Counted from the first letter of the stretch, positions 17,701 to 24,382 are shown. The stretch: DNA of 24,449 bases from JAJAZB01 sp964244295 (GCA_964244295.1 CAXTIG010000066.1:1-24449); one strand, 5' to 3'. The notes: generated by a model not told the origin, from the letters alone. Program-made: numbers and translations.

Positions 17701-18787
17701 GTTGAGCGGCTACGCACCGGGTGATGAGGTGGCGTTTGTAGCCGGAACGAGTTTTCCCGGAGCGCCCACGTTCGGGCCGGTACCGGCGGGAGGGATCTTG
17801 AGTGCCACGCTTCCCGGTCCGGGACCGAGCGGCCAAACGTACCTGATTCGGGTGCGGGCCGCGAACGGGTGTTTTTTGGAAAAAATCATCCCCCTCACGG
17901 CCTTCGAGTGCCCTTGCCCAACCGCCATTCTCGGTGCTCCCGTCTGCGCGCCCAACGGGGCGACGTATTCGGTTCCCTTCATCGCCACGGGAACGGGCAT
18001 CACCGTGACGGTTTCGGCGGGCGTGATTCAGGGCGATAGCATCGTGAACATTCCGGCGGGCACCAACCTCGCCATCACCGTGCAGTCGGCGGGCGAGGCC
18101 TGCGAGTCATTTTTCAACATCCTCGCCCCCGAATGCGACTGCGAAGACCCGCCACTGGCCACGCTTTTTCTCGAAAACAAGGTAAAAACCGACACCGTCT
18201 GCGCGGGCAGCGGGCCGGTCAGCCTTCAGGTGACGGTGGGGGGAAACGCCAGCCTGGGCGTTCTTTCCACCACCGGGCAAGGCACCTTTTCAACGGCCAC
18301 GACGGGCAACGGCACGGCGACGATCACCTATACCCCCGCCTCGGCGGATACGCTGGTACGGATCGTGCTGGCGACCGACAACCCGCTGGGCGGTCTCTGC
18401 GTAGCGGCTCGTGATTCGGTCGTACTCCGAATTCAAGCCTTGCCGGGTTTCAGTCTGAGTGCCATCCCGGCCACCTGCACCGGCCCGGTGCCCAACCCGA
18501 ACGGGCTGCTCACGGTAAACGGCCTTACCAACGGCAAGCGCGTGGCCTTCGCCCAGGGCGCGGTGGTTTCGACACCCTACGCCTCGGCCAACGACATCAC
18601 GGGCCTGACCAACGTGGTGCCGGCGAATACCCTGCCCGCCGTGCTTGTCCCCACGCTGTACACCGTGCGGGTCTGGGCCAGCGAACGCTGCTTCAGCGAC
18701 CAAACCGTGACGCTACCACCCACGATTTGCCTTTGTTTGCCCAGGCTTTGTGTGCCCGTGGTGACGGTAAAGGTGCCGAAGCGGTAG
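11750..18787 (+). CDS. giant secreted SBBP/PKD-like repeat protein
   Basis: This cell-surface or secreted protein has 2345 residues. A signal-anchor-like N-terminus (about 1-33, cleavage near GISQ) is followed by a DUF7948-like domain (about 50-255) opening with RIRFEENKGQWP. Next come SBBP propeller repeats (about 260-760) with LQWSTFLGG and VLWSTYLGGS and the intervening VFVTGSTNSANFPTTPGAF. After that come some eleven Ig/PKD-like modules, each with a Y-x-W-(S/T/A)-P strand and a T-x-x-Y-x-L-T-V strand, and often GC or SC before the next linker. The C-terminus is a short Cys tail, CLCLPRLCVPVVTVKVPKR. I see no type IX secretion C-terminal domain of the usual kinds. The role is probably adhesion or surface structure, which is inference. 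Start ATG at 11750 agrees with the signal sequence. A strong palindrome lies upstream. Confidence 0.9.
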   Translation: MKLPLRFKIRPVRPLLTFLSALGLLSAFPGISQTSPSSQDRYTALVRQHQSRIRFEENKGQWPEGAAFRLQTPQAQVQFFPDRASFGVLKKEASGKPREGFVWSLRWLGGRASTPRAPKSSPVETRRFYRGRSDFSVKTAEELAYDEVYPGIDLRFYSTKKSELEYDFIVQPGADPAHIRLTLDGMKRVSIAKNGELVMETPLGELRKGKPVAWQVIGGKEMPVMVNYALNEQGEILFKTGPHDPTQALVIDPISLQWSTFLGGAGFDRPAAVKVAPDGSVFVTGSTNSANFPTTPGAFQTTLTTINSNDAFVTKLNADGNTVLWSTYLGGSNNDEASDLELDPAGNVYVTGVTTSQSSEPVPFPTTPNAAQPTTASPSTSPTSLFLSKFDASGALQYSTFWGAQDTFIGGNPKLAVSITGEAYIAVPSLFGTGPGLLTTPGAYQASRYDEGDPYVLAFNADGTVKYATYFGSGSRGESLNEISLAPGGELYLAGYVNDRNPITLPRIPVTPGGYQTAPLTEPDYGYVALLNANGTAVLNSTHLRGIGPLDLERAADGSVYVLGLGANPATAGLSVTTGSIYPVSTLTNAQTSNLMALHLNGALSSLQQGSILSVQTQFGISGGENSGYLELDALGGVQVYADLRFVSNASVAPLMPGAFQPNPIGGSGSGGASATPYFTLLNSTLSQTSYATFLHGTVGYASATNLAVGPCKTYLLTVTSQSDFPVTPSAFKDDGVTVVSGYDASYNGSFQDAVLSVFNYPKVTNPAANTISTSTTSYCKGSAIRPLMGTAFDSLGFALPVVQFGPNSSTATAGVDYQWQQSSSAGGPWADIPGATGRHFTPVAPLSPTTIFYRRQVRIPAWAATCAPGGPYDSNVLSLTFSSDQAPTTDLLPGTYGFCNTSPLALSVNIASADGNFAPYTYAWTPPLGLTLPAGSVPGVSSPINTTINQPGTYYLQVTDSRGCVSDDTLDAAFFALDTGPTVMYTCGATTVKFGPGAPAPDYANFPFNTYQWSPATGLNNPGLLRPTLSPAPTSPNSAGPYTLTVNGCVVGSATVQGNPTLGFPHPLPPIALCQGDSAQLGQGVVAQPGITYQWAPVLGIRNAQDPNTVLKAAYAPQGVNVQTYYLTGYQPGTGCYDTTSQGVTIYRLPTEDFGETIPICYDETVGILPTTQFGTATEPGISYAWTATVTVGTGNVGVPTNGQALGFLNNPNAASVVFALPGPGIGFGGLANGTYAITYVRTSFNTANPTCARTDTVVIEYSVGPCTVGAGGCTLLANAGLQGSCGGDSTLVGTANPASFLVYHWSPVLGLKDPLTGLPLLPGGPHPAQVVANPANTTIYTLVVKNPNIPGDSCVSLVNVFAAAQSTPVVIIPPTASTCYGGSVQIGGPPIVGFDYHWQPFGLLNDSSLAQPTVQNLTVQTLFRVDVTEPISGCKTRDSVLVSVLNVSVNAGPDGTFCPAVGKIVSVGALPNNPNYTYAWSSNAAGVSLANPTAAQTTATIPPATPDSVYLILTVTDINTSCVRSDTALYRHSAGPTTGPNQTLTVCVGGTIQIGNTPPPGSSYTYLWTSADPGNGLTLAQSTQPRPLVAPTGTGPWTYTATVSESGPGGSCSATYTVTVTRSTEPVVLGTPPAPCAAGGVPIGLDYSATQPSDFSYSWSPGSFVVSGNPATDGQISVYPPVPTTYTLTAIGPGGCVLTYLFNVPAASYVASLGTNLSLCKNGSANPTLALQGTLPGGATVTWTGTNVALLSSTSGSSVQFNLAGAPVGSDTFTASVSYGAGCVSNASITVEVVGLRNFAGTNRQTCAGNCVQIGSLAAPGYSFQWTPVPYSAAAAAALQNPTASLTTVCLSSTTTYQLTATHLVTGCTFTDLVTVQVRPIPTLIVDDVTVCQNAAGNQTVSLPAALTQNTGVGLGYWLDATAQFAPVPNPGAVGQGIYYLKSFSADSLCFALDTVVVTVDELPDFNGTTAFDCVTGLGTLTLSGYAPGDEVAFVAGTSFPGAPTFGPVPAGGILSATLPGPGPSGQTYLIRVRAANGCFLEKIIPLTAFECPCPTAILGAPVCAPNGATYSVPFIATGTGITVTVSAGVIQGDSIVNIPAGTNLAITVQSAGEACESFFNILAPECDCEDPPLATLFLENKVKTDTVCAGSGPVSLQVTVGGNASLGVLSTTGQGTFSTATTGNGTATITYTPASADTLVRIVLATDNPLGGLCVAARDSVVLRIQALPGFSLSAIPATCTGPVPNPNGLLTVNGLTNGKRVAFAQGAVVSTPYASANDITGLTNVVPANTLPAVLVPTLYTVRVWASERCFSDQTVTLPPTICLCLPRLCVPVVTVKVPKR

Positions 18788-18818
18788 GTTTGGGCCATAT
18801 CTTTGCCGGAAATCAATG

Positions 18819-18918
18819 TTGAATGAAGGAATGAGAGAATGAATGAATAGGCCGGGCCGCGCAGGCTGCGCTGGCTTTCTATTCATTCATTCACTCATTC
18901 TCTCATTCACTCATTCAA
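18819..18918. repeat. 8-base-word inverted repeat with nested GC hairpin before tsaC
   Basis: The left arm 18819-18850 (32 bases) and right arm 18879-18918 (40 bases) consist of GAATGAGT-type 8-base words. Read on one strand they align throughout, except that the right arm has exactly one extra 8-base word. The 28-base loop holds a small GC-rich palindrome, GCGCAG-G-CTGCGC, at 18859-18871. The element ends two bases before the GTG start of the tsaC-like gene. Confidence 0.9.
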
Positions 18919-18920
18919 GA

Positions 18921-19481
18921 GTGAGCCACCCCTACCACGACGCCCTCGTCTGCCTGCGCAGCGGCGGCGTGCTGCTTTACCCGACCGATACGATCTGGGG
19001 CCTCGGCTGCGATGCCCGCAACGAAGCCGCCGTGCGACGTCTTTTCGAGTTGAAACAACGCGAGGAAGGCAAGGCCCTCGTCGTGCTGATTGCCGACGTG
19101 GGCCAACTCAGCGAGTACGTGGTGCGGGTGCCCGACGTGGCCTGGGATTGGGTCGAATTTTCCGAAAACCCCCTCACCATCGTCTACCCGAAGGGAAAAA
19201 ACGTGGCCCCCAACGTACTCGCTCCCGACGGTAGCCTGGCGATCCGGCTGCTGAAAGACGAGTTTTGCCGGGGACTGGTGTACCGCTTCCAGCGGGCGCT
19301 GGTGAGCACCTCGGCCAACGCCTCAGGGCAGTCCGCGCCGCAGCGATTCGAGGATATTTCCGAGGAAATTAAACGGGGCGTCGATTACATTTTACACCCA
19401 CCCAGCCCGCTCAAACCCGCTCCGCCCTCCACCATCGTGCGGCTGGGGGTGGATGGGGAGGTGGAGTTTCTCAGAAAATAG
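18921..19481 (+). CDS. tsaC: L-threonylcarbamoyladenylate synthase (TsaC/Sua5/YrdC family)
   Basis: This short, YrdC-type enzyme of 186 residues makes threonylcarbamoyl-AMP from Thr, bicarbonate and ATP for the t6A37 tRNA modification. The signatures are GGVLLYPTDTIWGLGCDA (13-30), the basic stretch LKQREEGKALVV, NPLTIVYPKG, DGSLAIRL and the C-terminal STSANASGQ. It lacks the extra C-terminal domain of Sua5. The start is set at GTG 18921, because the only upstream in-frame ATG (18843) lies inside the inverted-repeat arm and would add 26 residues translated from the repeat. The TAG stop shares its last base with the next repeat element. The next gene, cca, is also a tRNA-maturation enzyme, so a functional pairing is plausible. 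Confidence 0.88.
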   Translation: MSHPYHDALVCLRSGGVLLYPTDTIWGLGCDARNEAAVRRLFELKQREEGKALVVLIADVGQLSEYVVRVPDVAWDWVEFSENPLTIVYPKGKNVAPNVLAPDGSLAIRLLKDEFCRGLVYRFQRALVSTSANASGQSAPQRFEDISEEIKRGVDYILHPPSPLKPAPPSTIVRLGVDGEVEFLRK

Positions 19482-19571
19482 GTTTGTGGTTTGTGGTTTA
19501 CGGTTTGTGGTTTTGGGTTGTCATCATCCGTAAACCACAAACCGTAAACCATAAACCACAAACCGTAAACC
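19481..19571. repeat. 7-base-word inverted repeat between tsaC and cca
   Basis: The left arm starting at 19481 is five GGTTTNN words (GGTTTGT, GGTTTAC and variants) plus a partial word. The right arm 19528-19571, read on the other strand, is six GGTTTRY words plus GG. Left words one to five align with right words two to six, so the right arm has one extra outer word. It fills the 93-base gap completely, from the G of the tsaC TAG stop to three bases before the cca ATG. Confidence 0.92.
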
Positions 19572-19574
19572 AGT

Positions 19575-21065
19575 ATGAATTTCACCGAAACCCTCGCCGA
19601 AAATCCCGTGTTCGAGGTTGTGGCTCGCGCCGCTGCCGAGTTGGGCCTGCGCACCTACGTAGTAGGCGGCTACGTGCGCGATTTGTTGTTGAAACGGCCT
19701 TCGAAAGACGTGGATTTCGTGTGCGTGGGCAGCGGCATCGCCCTGGCGGAACGGGTGGCCGCCCTGGTCACGTTGAACGGAGCGGGCCGTCGCACGGTCG
19801 AAGCGCCGCTCAACTTGACCAGGGCGGCCACGCTGGCGGTGTACAAAAATTTTGGCACGGCGCAGGTCAAAACCGGCGACTGGGAACTGGAATTCGTCGG
19901 GGCGCGGAAGGAATCGTACCGCAGCGATTCGCGCAAGCCGAGCGTGGAAGATGGCAGCCTCGAAGACGACCAGCGGCGTCGGGATTTTACGATCAACGCC
20001 CTGGCCATCAGCCTGAATCAGGACGATTTTGGCGAACTGCTCGACCCCTTCGACGGCATGGCCGACCTACGCCGGAAAATCATCCGCACCCCGCTCAACC
20101 CCGACGTGACGTTCAGCGACGACCCCCTGCGGATGATGCGCGCCGTGCGCTTTGCCACTCAGTTGAACTTCGACATCGACCCCGACACCTTCGAGGGCCT
20201 CGTGGCCATGAGCGAACGGATTGGCATTATTTCGCAGGAACGCATCAGCGACGAGTTGAACAAAATCATCCGCTCGCCCACGCCCTCCTACGGCTTCAAA
20301 CTCCTCGATTCGGCGGGCTTGCTCGACCGGATTTTTCCCGAATTCGTGCTCTTGAAAGGAGCCGAGCAAATCGACGGCAAGGGCCACAAAGACAATTTTT
20401 ACCACACCCTCCAAGTGCTCGACAACGTGGCCCGCCGCTCGGACGACCTCTGGCTGCGCTGGGCCGCCGTGCTGCACGACATCGCCAAACCGGCCACCAA
20501 GCGCTTCGAGCAAGGCCGGGGCTGGACCTTCCACGGCCACGAAGACCTCGGGGCGCGGATGGTGCCGACGTTATTCCGGAAATTCAAACTGCCGCTCGGT
20601 GAAACGATGCGGTTCGTGAAAAAACTCGTCCGGCTCCACCTGCGGCCCATTGCCCTGTCGAAGGAAACCATCACCGACTCGGCCCTGCGGCGGCTGCTCG
20701 TCGAGGCGGGCGAAGACCTGGAGGCGCTCATGACCCTGTGCCGGGCCGACATTACCTCCAAGGACGGCTCGAAGGTGAAGCGCTACCTGGCGAACTTCGA
20801 CCGGGTGGAAACGATGCTGGCGGAGTTGGAGGAACGCGATAAACTGAGGATGTTTCAGCCCGTCATCACCGGCGAACTGATTATGGAAACCTTCGGCCTG
20901 AAGCCCTCGCGGGAAGTGGGGGTAATTAAGGAAGCTGTGCGCGAGGCCATTCTCGAAGGCACCGTGCCCAACACCCTCGAAGCGGCCCTACCTTTTATGC
21001 TCGAAGAAGGCCGCCGAATGGGGCTGTTGCCCCTGACCGATACCCCGAACGGCGGAAAATTGTGA
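19575..21065 (+). CDS. cca: CCA tRNA nucleotidyltransferase / HD domain protein
   Basis: This class II nucleotidyltransferase of 496 residues adds or repairs the 3' CCA of tRNAs. The catalytic head has YVVGGYVRDLLL with GGYVRD at 31-36 and metal-binding D45 and D47 in KDVDF. The RRRDFTINALA motif is at 134-144, and the neck/body motif DPLRMMRAVRFA is at 183-194. The C-terminal part carries an HD phosphohydrolase domain with H277 (NFYHTLQ) and H301-D302 (HDIAKPATK), as in HD-containing CCA enzymes. Bacteroidota often encode a single such CCA enzyme. The ATG at 19575 gives a normal N-terminus and lies three bases after the repeat element. The preceding gene also acts on tRNA. Confidence 0.93.
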   Translation: MNFTETLAENPVFEVVARAAAELGLRTYVVGGYVRDLLLKRPSKDVDFVCVGSGIALAERVAALVTLNGAGRRTVEAPLNLTRAATLAVYKNFGTAQVKTGDWELEFVGARKESYRSDSRKPSVEDGSLEDDQRRRDFTINALAISLNQDDFGELLDPFDGMADLRRKIIRTPLNPDVTFSDDPLRMMRAVRFATQLNFDIDPDTFEGLVAMSERIGIISQERISDELNKIIRSPTPSYGFKLLDSAGLLDRIFPEFVLLKGAEQIDGKGHKDNFYHTLQVLDNVARRSDDLWLRWAAVLHDIAKPATKRFEQGRGWTFHGHEDLGARMVPTLFRKFKLPLGETMRFVKKLVRLHLRPIALSKETITDSALRRLLVEAGEDLEALMTLCRADITSKDGSKVKRYLANFDRVETMLAELEERDKLRMFQPVITGELIMETFGLKPSREVGVIKEAVREAILEGTVPNTLEAALPFMLEEGRRMGLLPLTDTPNGGKL

Positions 21066-21967
21066 TCTTGCCCTTCTGCCGCCAAAAGTCGGTACCATTC
21101 TTGTACTGACTCCTTGCCCCTTACAGCGATTGCTTTCTAACGCACAGCCAGACTGCTGCGTTGGAAACACCCCTGATCAGCGCCAAACGACGGTTTCTAA
21201 AAAATTTTCGTCGAAATCAATTTGGGGAATGAATTGCACAAGTTTGGCACGGTGCTTGAGAAGGTACTGGTGTCATCACATCTGAATTTACCGCTATGGA
21301 TTCAAGAGTAACACCCCCCGTACTGGCTTTGGCCTGGGCCCCCAACCCGAGTAACGAAATGACTCAAGGTTTTCGGTCAACCCACTCCTCGTCTTTAGCG
21401 ACTTCTTTCCCTGGATACACACCCGTTCTAAAAGGGAACCGCCCCCGAAAATTCTGACCCGGCTTTGTTCGCCCGGAGTCCGTACCGCCATCCACCAAAC
21501 GCACTTCATCAACCGCCAGCACTGCCCTTGAGGAGAGGGGCCGTCTCGTCGCAATTTTTTTTTGAATTACATACCCCAAAACAACGACCATGAATTTCAT
21601 CCGAGTCGATAGTTCCTGAACAAATAGAGGCCCGCTCCAACCGGGAAAGTTCTCGCGGGCCTCAAGCACCTGTCCTCGTGTCGGCGTACCAGTCAGCGGT
21701 GAGTGAAGCGACGATCAGTTGGTTTTGGCGAACCAGCCGGGTCGAATCCTTCGCCTTCTCTCACTCCGTTTACGGTTCCCGACTTTATTCCGGTACCCTG
21801 TGCAAACGGGGGAGAGGGCTGCTTTTTGCCTTTTTGTGGACGCGTCTTTTAAATCAAAGATGGTGCCATAAACGCAAAAAGCAGTATATAATCTCCTGCA
21901 CGTGGCAAGACCGGATGAATTAAGCCCCATTTCATCCATCCTTTTCCATCGTTTATCGCCATTTTTC
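21066..21967. other. 0.9 kb gene-free stretch before the second secreted protein
   Basis: No convincing gene was found here on either strand. The short frames (for example on the minus strand at 21364-21669) have no recognisable motif and no homologue I can name. The stretch contains a hairpin at 21627-21663, a long T-run near 21556, and, in the last 100 bases, the likely promoter region of the downstream gene. No tRNA cloverleaf was recognised. It could be a decayed gene or a long regulatory/ncRNA region, and the sequence alone does not decide. Confidence 0.5.
21627..21663. repeat. GC-rich stem-loop in the gene-free stretch
   Basis: The nine-base perfect stem GAGGCCCGC (21627-21635) pairs with GCGGGCCTC (21655-21663) across a 19-base loop. 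No T-run follows on either strand, so it is not a typical intrinsic terminator. It may be part of a structured RNA or a decayed element. Confidence 0.5.
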
Positions 21968-24310
21968 ATGAAAACGTCTCCTTTCTTTAGAGCAGCGCTT
22001 CTGCTGTTGGCCTGGGTAAGTTGTTACCAGGCATCGTTTGGGCAACAAACCCTCGAAAACAACCTCATCGGCTTCGACCCCATCGTGGGCTACGGGGCCA
22101 CGATCGAAACCAGCCGCACCGGGGGGATCACCATCGGCGGCGGGGCCAACCAGTCGAACAGCATCATCGACGGCAACCTCAACAACTTCGGCTCCCTCAA
22201 CACCTTTGTGGGGGTACTCGGCGGGCGGGCCGTATCAGTGAAAGACACCGCTCAATACTACCCCGGGGGCAACCGCGTCGGGTTTGTGCTGGGCACCCAG
22301 GGCGGGTTACTCAGCGCGAGCCTGTTGGGGAGCAGTGGCTTTACCATTCGCACCTACCGCAACAACGTGTTGCAGGAAACGGCCACCTTCGGCAGCGGCG
22401 GGCTGCTACGGGCCACCGCGCTGGGTGGTACCGGCGGCAAGAGTGTCCTGAGCTTTGTCACTACCAACGACTTCGACGAAGTGCAGCTTTTCAGCAACGC
22501 CACCGTGGCCGCCCTGAGCAGCATCGATGTGTACTACGCCTTTGAAGGCCCGGCGGCGGCCCCCATCGATTGCGCCCTTTCGCTGACGGGCAGCCGGGTA
22601 ACGGGTGCGCCCAACACCGGTGCCGGTGGCCTGCTTTGCGTCGGAAGCACCACGGGTGCCGCCAACGTGACGGATGCGGATACCACCAACAACGCCACGC
22701 TCACCACCTCCATCGGGCTGATTTGTTCGCGCTTTCTGGAAGTGACCACCGCCGTCACGTATGCCGGGGGAACCGAGGCGGGTTTCGTGGTTAGCCAGGG
22801 TGGGCTGCTCAACCTCAGCGTGCTGGGTAACATCACCATTACCACCTTCAACGGCGCGACCCAGCAACAGACGTTTACTGGAAGTTCGCTGTTGTCGGCG
22901 GCCTTGATTTCGGGCACGAACCAGTACCGGGTTGGGTTTAAAACCGGGGCGGCCTTTCCGTTCAACCGGGTTCGGATTACGCTGGCTGGGCTGGTGGGGG
23001 TAACCAACACCCTCGACGTGTTCTACGGCTACGTCATCACCGACGGCGACAACGACGGCTTCGCCGATTGCCTTGATAAATGCACGGGCAACGACGGTTT
23101 CGATACCGACGGCGATGGCATCCCCAACGACTGCGACAACAATCGCGAAGACCTTTCGCTGACGAAAACCTCGAACCTCGACAGCGTGGCTCAGGGCGCA
23201 AACGTGACCTTCTCGGTGGTACTGAAGCGCGATTCGGTGCAGTACAATTCCACGGGGGTATTCGTGAGAGACCTCGCCCCGGCGGGTACGAGCTACGTGA
23301 GCCACGTGGCCCCGACGGGAACGTTCTACAACCCGGTGACGGGTATCTGGAAAGTGGGTAGTGCCCTCGGTGGAGCCACCAACACCCTCACCCTGCAAAT
23401 CACCGTCAAGGCCGACTCGGCAGGCGTGGCCCTCAACACGGCGGAAGTTATTGCCTCGCGGGAAACCGACCTCGACTCGCCCCACGGCAATGGCGTGACG
23501 ACGGAAGACGACTACGCCACCGACTGCTTCAGCGTACCGTTGTTTATCTGTCAGGGCCAATCGGTCACCCTCACCGGCCCGGCCGGGCAGACCACCTACC
23601 AGTGGTTCCGGCGGGTGAATGGCGTGGACGTCATCATCCCCGGTGCCACCAGCCAGACCCTCGTCGTGACTACCTCCGGCGATTACCTGGTCAGCAGCAC
23701 GAGTGCGTCGGGTTGCCCGTCGGGCAACTGCTGCCCGGTGAAGATTCGCGTGACCCCCACCCCGGTGGTTACCTTCACCCAATCGCCTGCCGGCCCGATT
23801 TGCGCCGGAACTCCGGTGACCCTGACCGCTTCGGCTCCGGGCGCTACGGCCTTCCTGTGGAGTACCGGGGCCACTACGGCCAGTATCTCGGTTAGCCCGC
23901 TGGTGACGACCACCTACTCCCTGCGGGTTACCAACGCCGGCGGTTGCTTCAAAGACACGAGCGTGACCGTGACCGTCAACCCGCCCATCACCTCGGCCAA
24001 CGCCATCGCGATTTGTAACAACGCCGGTACGACCAACACCAGCGCCGATGATACGTTCACGTTTGTGCTCAATCCCTCCGGCGGTAGCGGCACCACGTAC
24101 AGCGTGAGCGGTGCCGTCACGGCCACCAACGTACCCTACGGTTCGCCCCAAACGTTCGGGCCGTTCCTCATCAGCAGCGGGCCTAAAGTCATCCTATTGA
24201 CCGATGCCGCTGGCTGTACCCTCAGTGTTACTGTCAACCCGCCTGCTACCTGCTCGGCTTGCCCCGCACAGCCCATTTGCGTACCCGTGTTGATTACGCG
24301 GAATCCGTAA
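21968..24310 (+). CDS. secreted multidomain repeat protein (TSP3, DUF11 and Ig-like modules)
   Basis: This protein of 780 residues has a clear signal peptide (residues 1-25, cleavage near SFG/QQ). Two related beta-rich units follow (about 100-193 and 265-356). They share G(F)V-x-QGGLL-x-x-S-LG, then a TF/TY strand, and end in DVYYAFEG or DVFYGYV. Calcium-binding thrombospondin type 3 repeats are at about 358-392 (DGDNDGFADCLD, DTDGDGIPNDCD). A DUF11-like domain is at about 394-480, followed by Ig/PKD-like domains with YQWF and AFLWSTGATT strands. The end is the Cys tail CSACPAQPICVPVLITRNP, which resembles the tail of the 2345-residue protein. The ATG at 21968 is favoured by the signal peptide over an upstream in-frame start at 21902. 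Likely a surface or extracellular structural protein. Confidence 0.9.
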   Translation: MKTSPFFRAALLLLAWVSCYQASFGQQTLENNLIGFDPIVGYGATIETSRTGGITIGGGANQSNSIIDGNLNNFGSLNTFVGVLGGRAVSVKDTAQYYPGGNRVGFVLGTQGGLLSASLLGSSGFTIRTYRNNVLQETATFGSGGLLRATALGGTGGKSVLSFVTTNDFDEVQLFSNATVAALSSIDVYYAFEGPAAAPIDCALSLTGSRVTGAPNTGAGGLLCVGSTTGAANVTDADTTNNATLTTSIGLICSRFLEVTTAVTYAGGTEAGFVVSQGGLLNLSVLGNITITTFNGATQQQTFTGSSLLSAALISGTNQYRVGFKTGAAFPFNRVRITLAGLVGVTNTLDVFYGYVITDGDNDGFADCLDKCTGNDGFDTDGDGIPNDCDNNREDLSLTKTSNLDSVAQGANVTFSVVLKRDSVQYNSTGVFVRDLAPAGTSYVSHVAPTGTFYNPVTGIWKVGSALGGATNTLTLQITVKADSAGVALNTAEVIASRETDLDSPHGNGVTTEDDYATDCFSVPLFICQGQSVTLTGPAGQTTYQWFRRVNGVDVIIPGATSQTLVVTTSGDYLVSSTSASGCPSGNCCPVKIRVTPTPVVTFTQSPAGPICAGTPVTLTASAPGATAFLWSTGATTASISVSPLVTTTYSLRVTNAGGCFKDTSVTVTVNPPITSANAIAICNNAGTTNTSADDTFTFVLNPSGGSGTTYSVSGAVTATNVPYGSPQTFGPFLISSGPKVILLTDAAGCTLSVTVNPPATCSACPAQPICVPVLITRNP

Positions 24311-24346
24311 AAGGTCGACAAGTATTAGATTGATAGACTGATTGCA

Positions 24347-24382
24347 AGAGCCGCCCCGATTTTCGGGGCGGCTCTGTTTTTT
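24347..24382 (+). terminator. intrinsic terminator after the 780-residue secreted protein
   Basis: A perfect 13-base stem AGAGCCGCCCCGA / TCGGGGCGGCTCT (24347-24359 and 24363-24375) with a TTT loop is followed by G and six T (24377-24382). It lies 36 bases after the stop codon. It is the only textbook Rho-independent terminator seen in the window. Confidence 0.93.

Noticed and set aside
18843..18920. ATG start 26 codons upstream for the tsaC-like gene
   Set aside because: The ATG lies in the left arm of the inverted repeat and the added residues come from the repeat. The conserved domain begins right after the GTG at 18921.
19481..19571. CRISPR array suggested by regularly repeated short words
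   Set aside because: The words are contiguous, only 7 bases long, have no spacers, and form an inverted repeat; no cas gene is present.
21364..21669. 101-codon minus-strand frame in the gene-free stretch
   Set aside because: No recognisable family, no conserved motif and a first Met in the stem-loop; kept only as part of the description of that stretch.
21887..21892. TATAAT as a -10 box for the 780-residue protein gene
   Set aside because: No matching -35 box at 16-18 bases, and primary promoters in Bacteroidota follow a different consensus (TAnnTTTG).
22406..24151. 581-codon minus-strand open frame opposite the 780-residue secreted protein
   Set aside because: Its translation is rich in Arg, Gly and His with no domain, as expected from the reverse of Thr/Gly/Ala-rich repeats. 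The plus strand has a signal peptide and recognisable modules.
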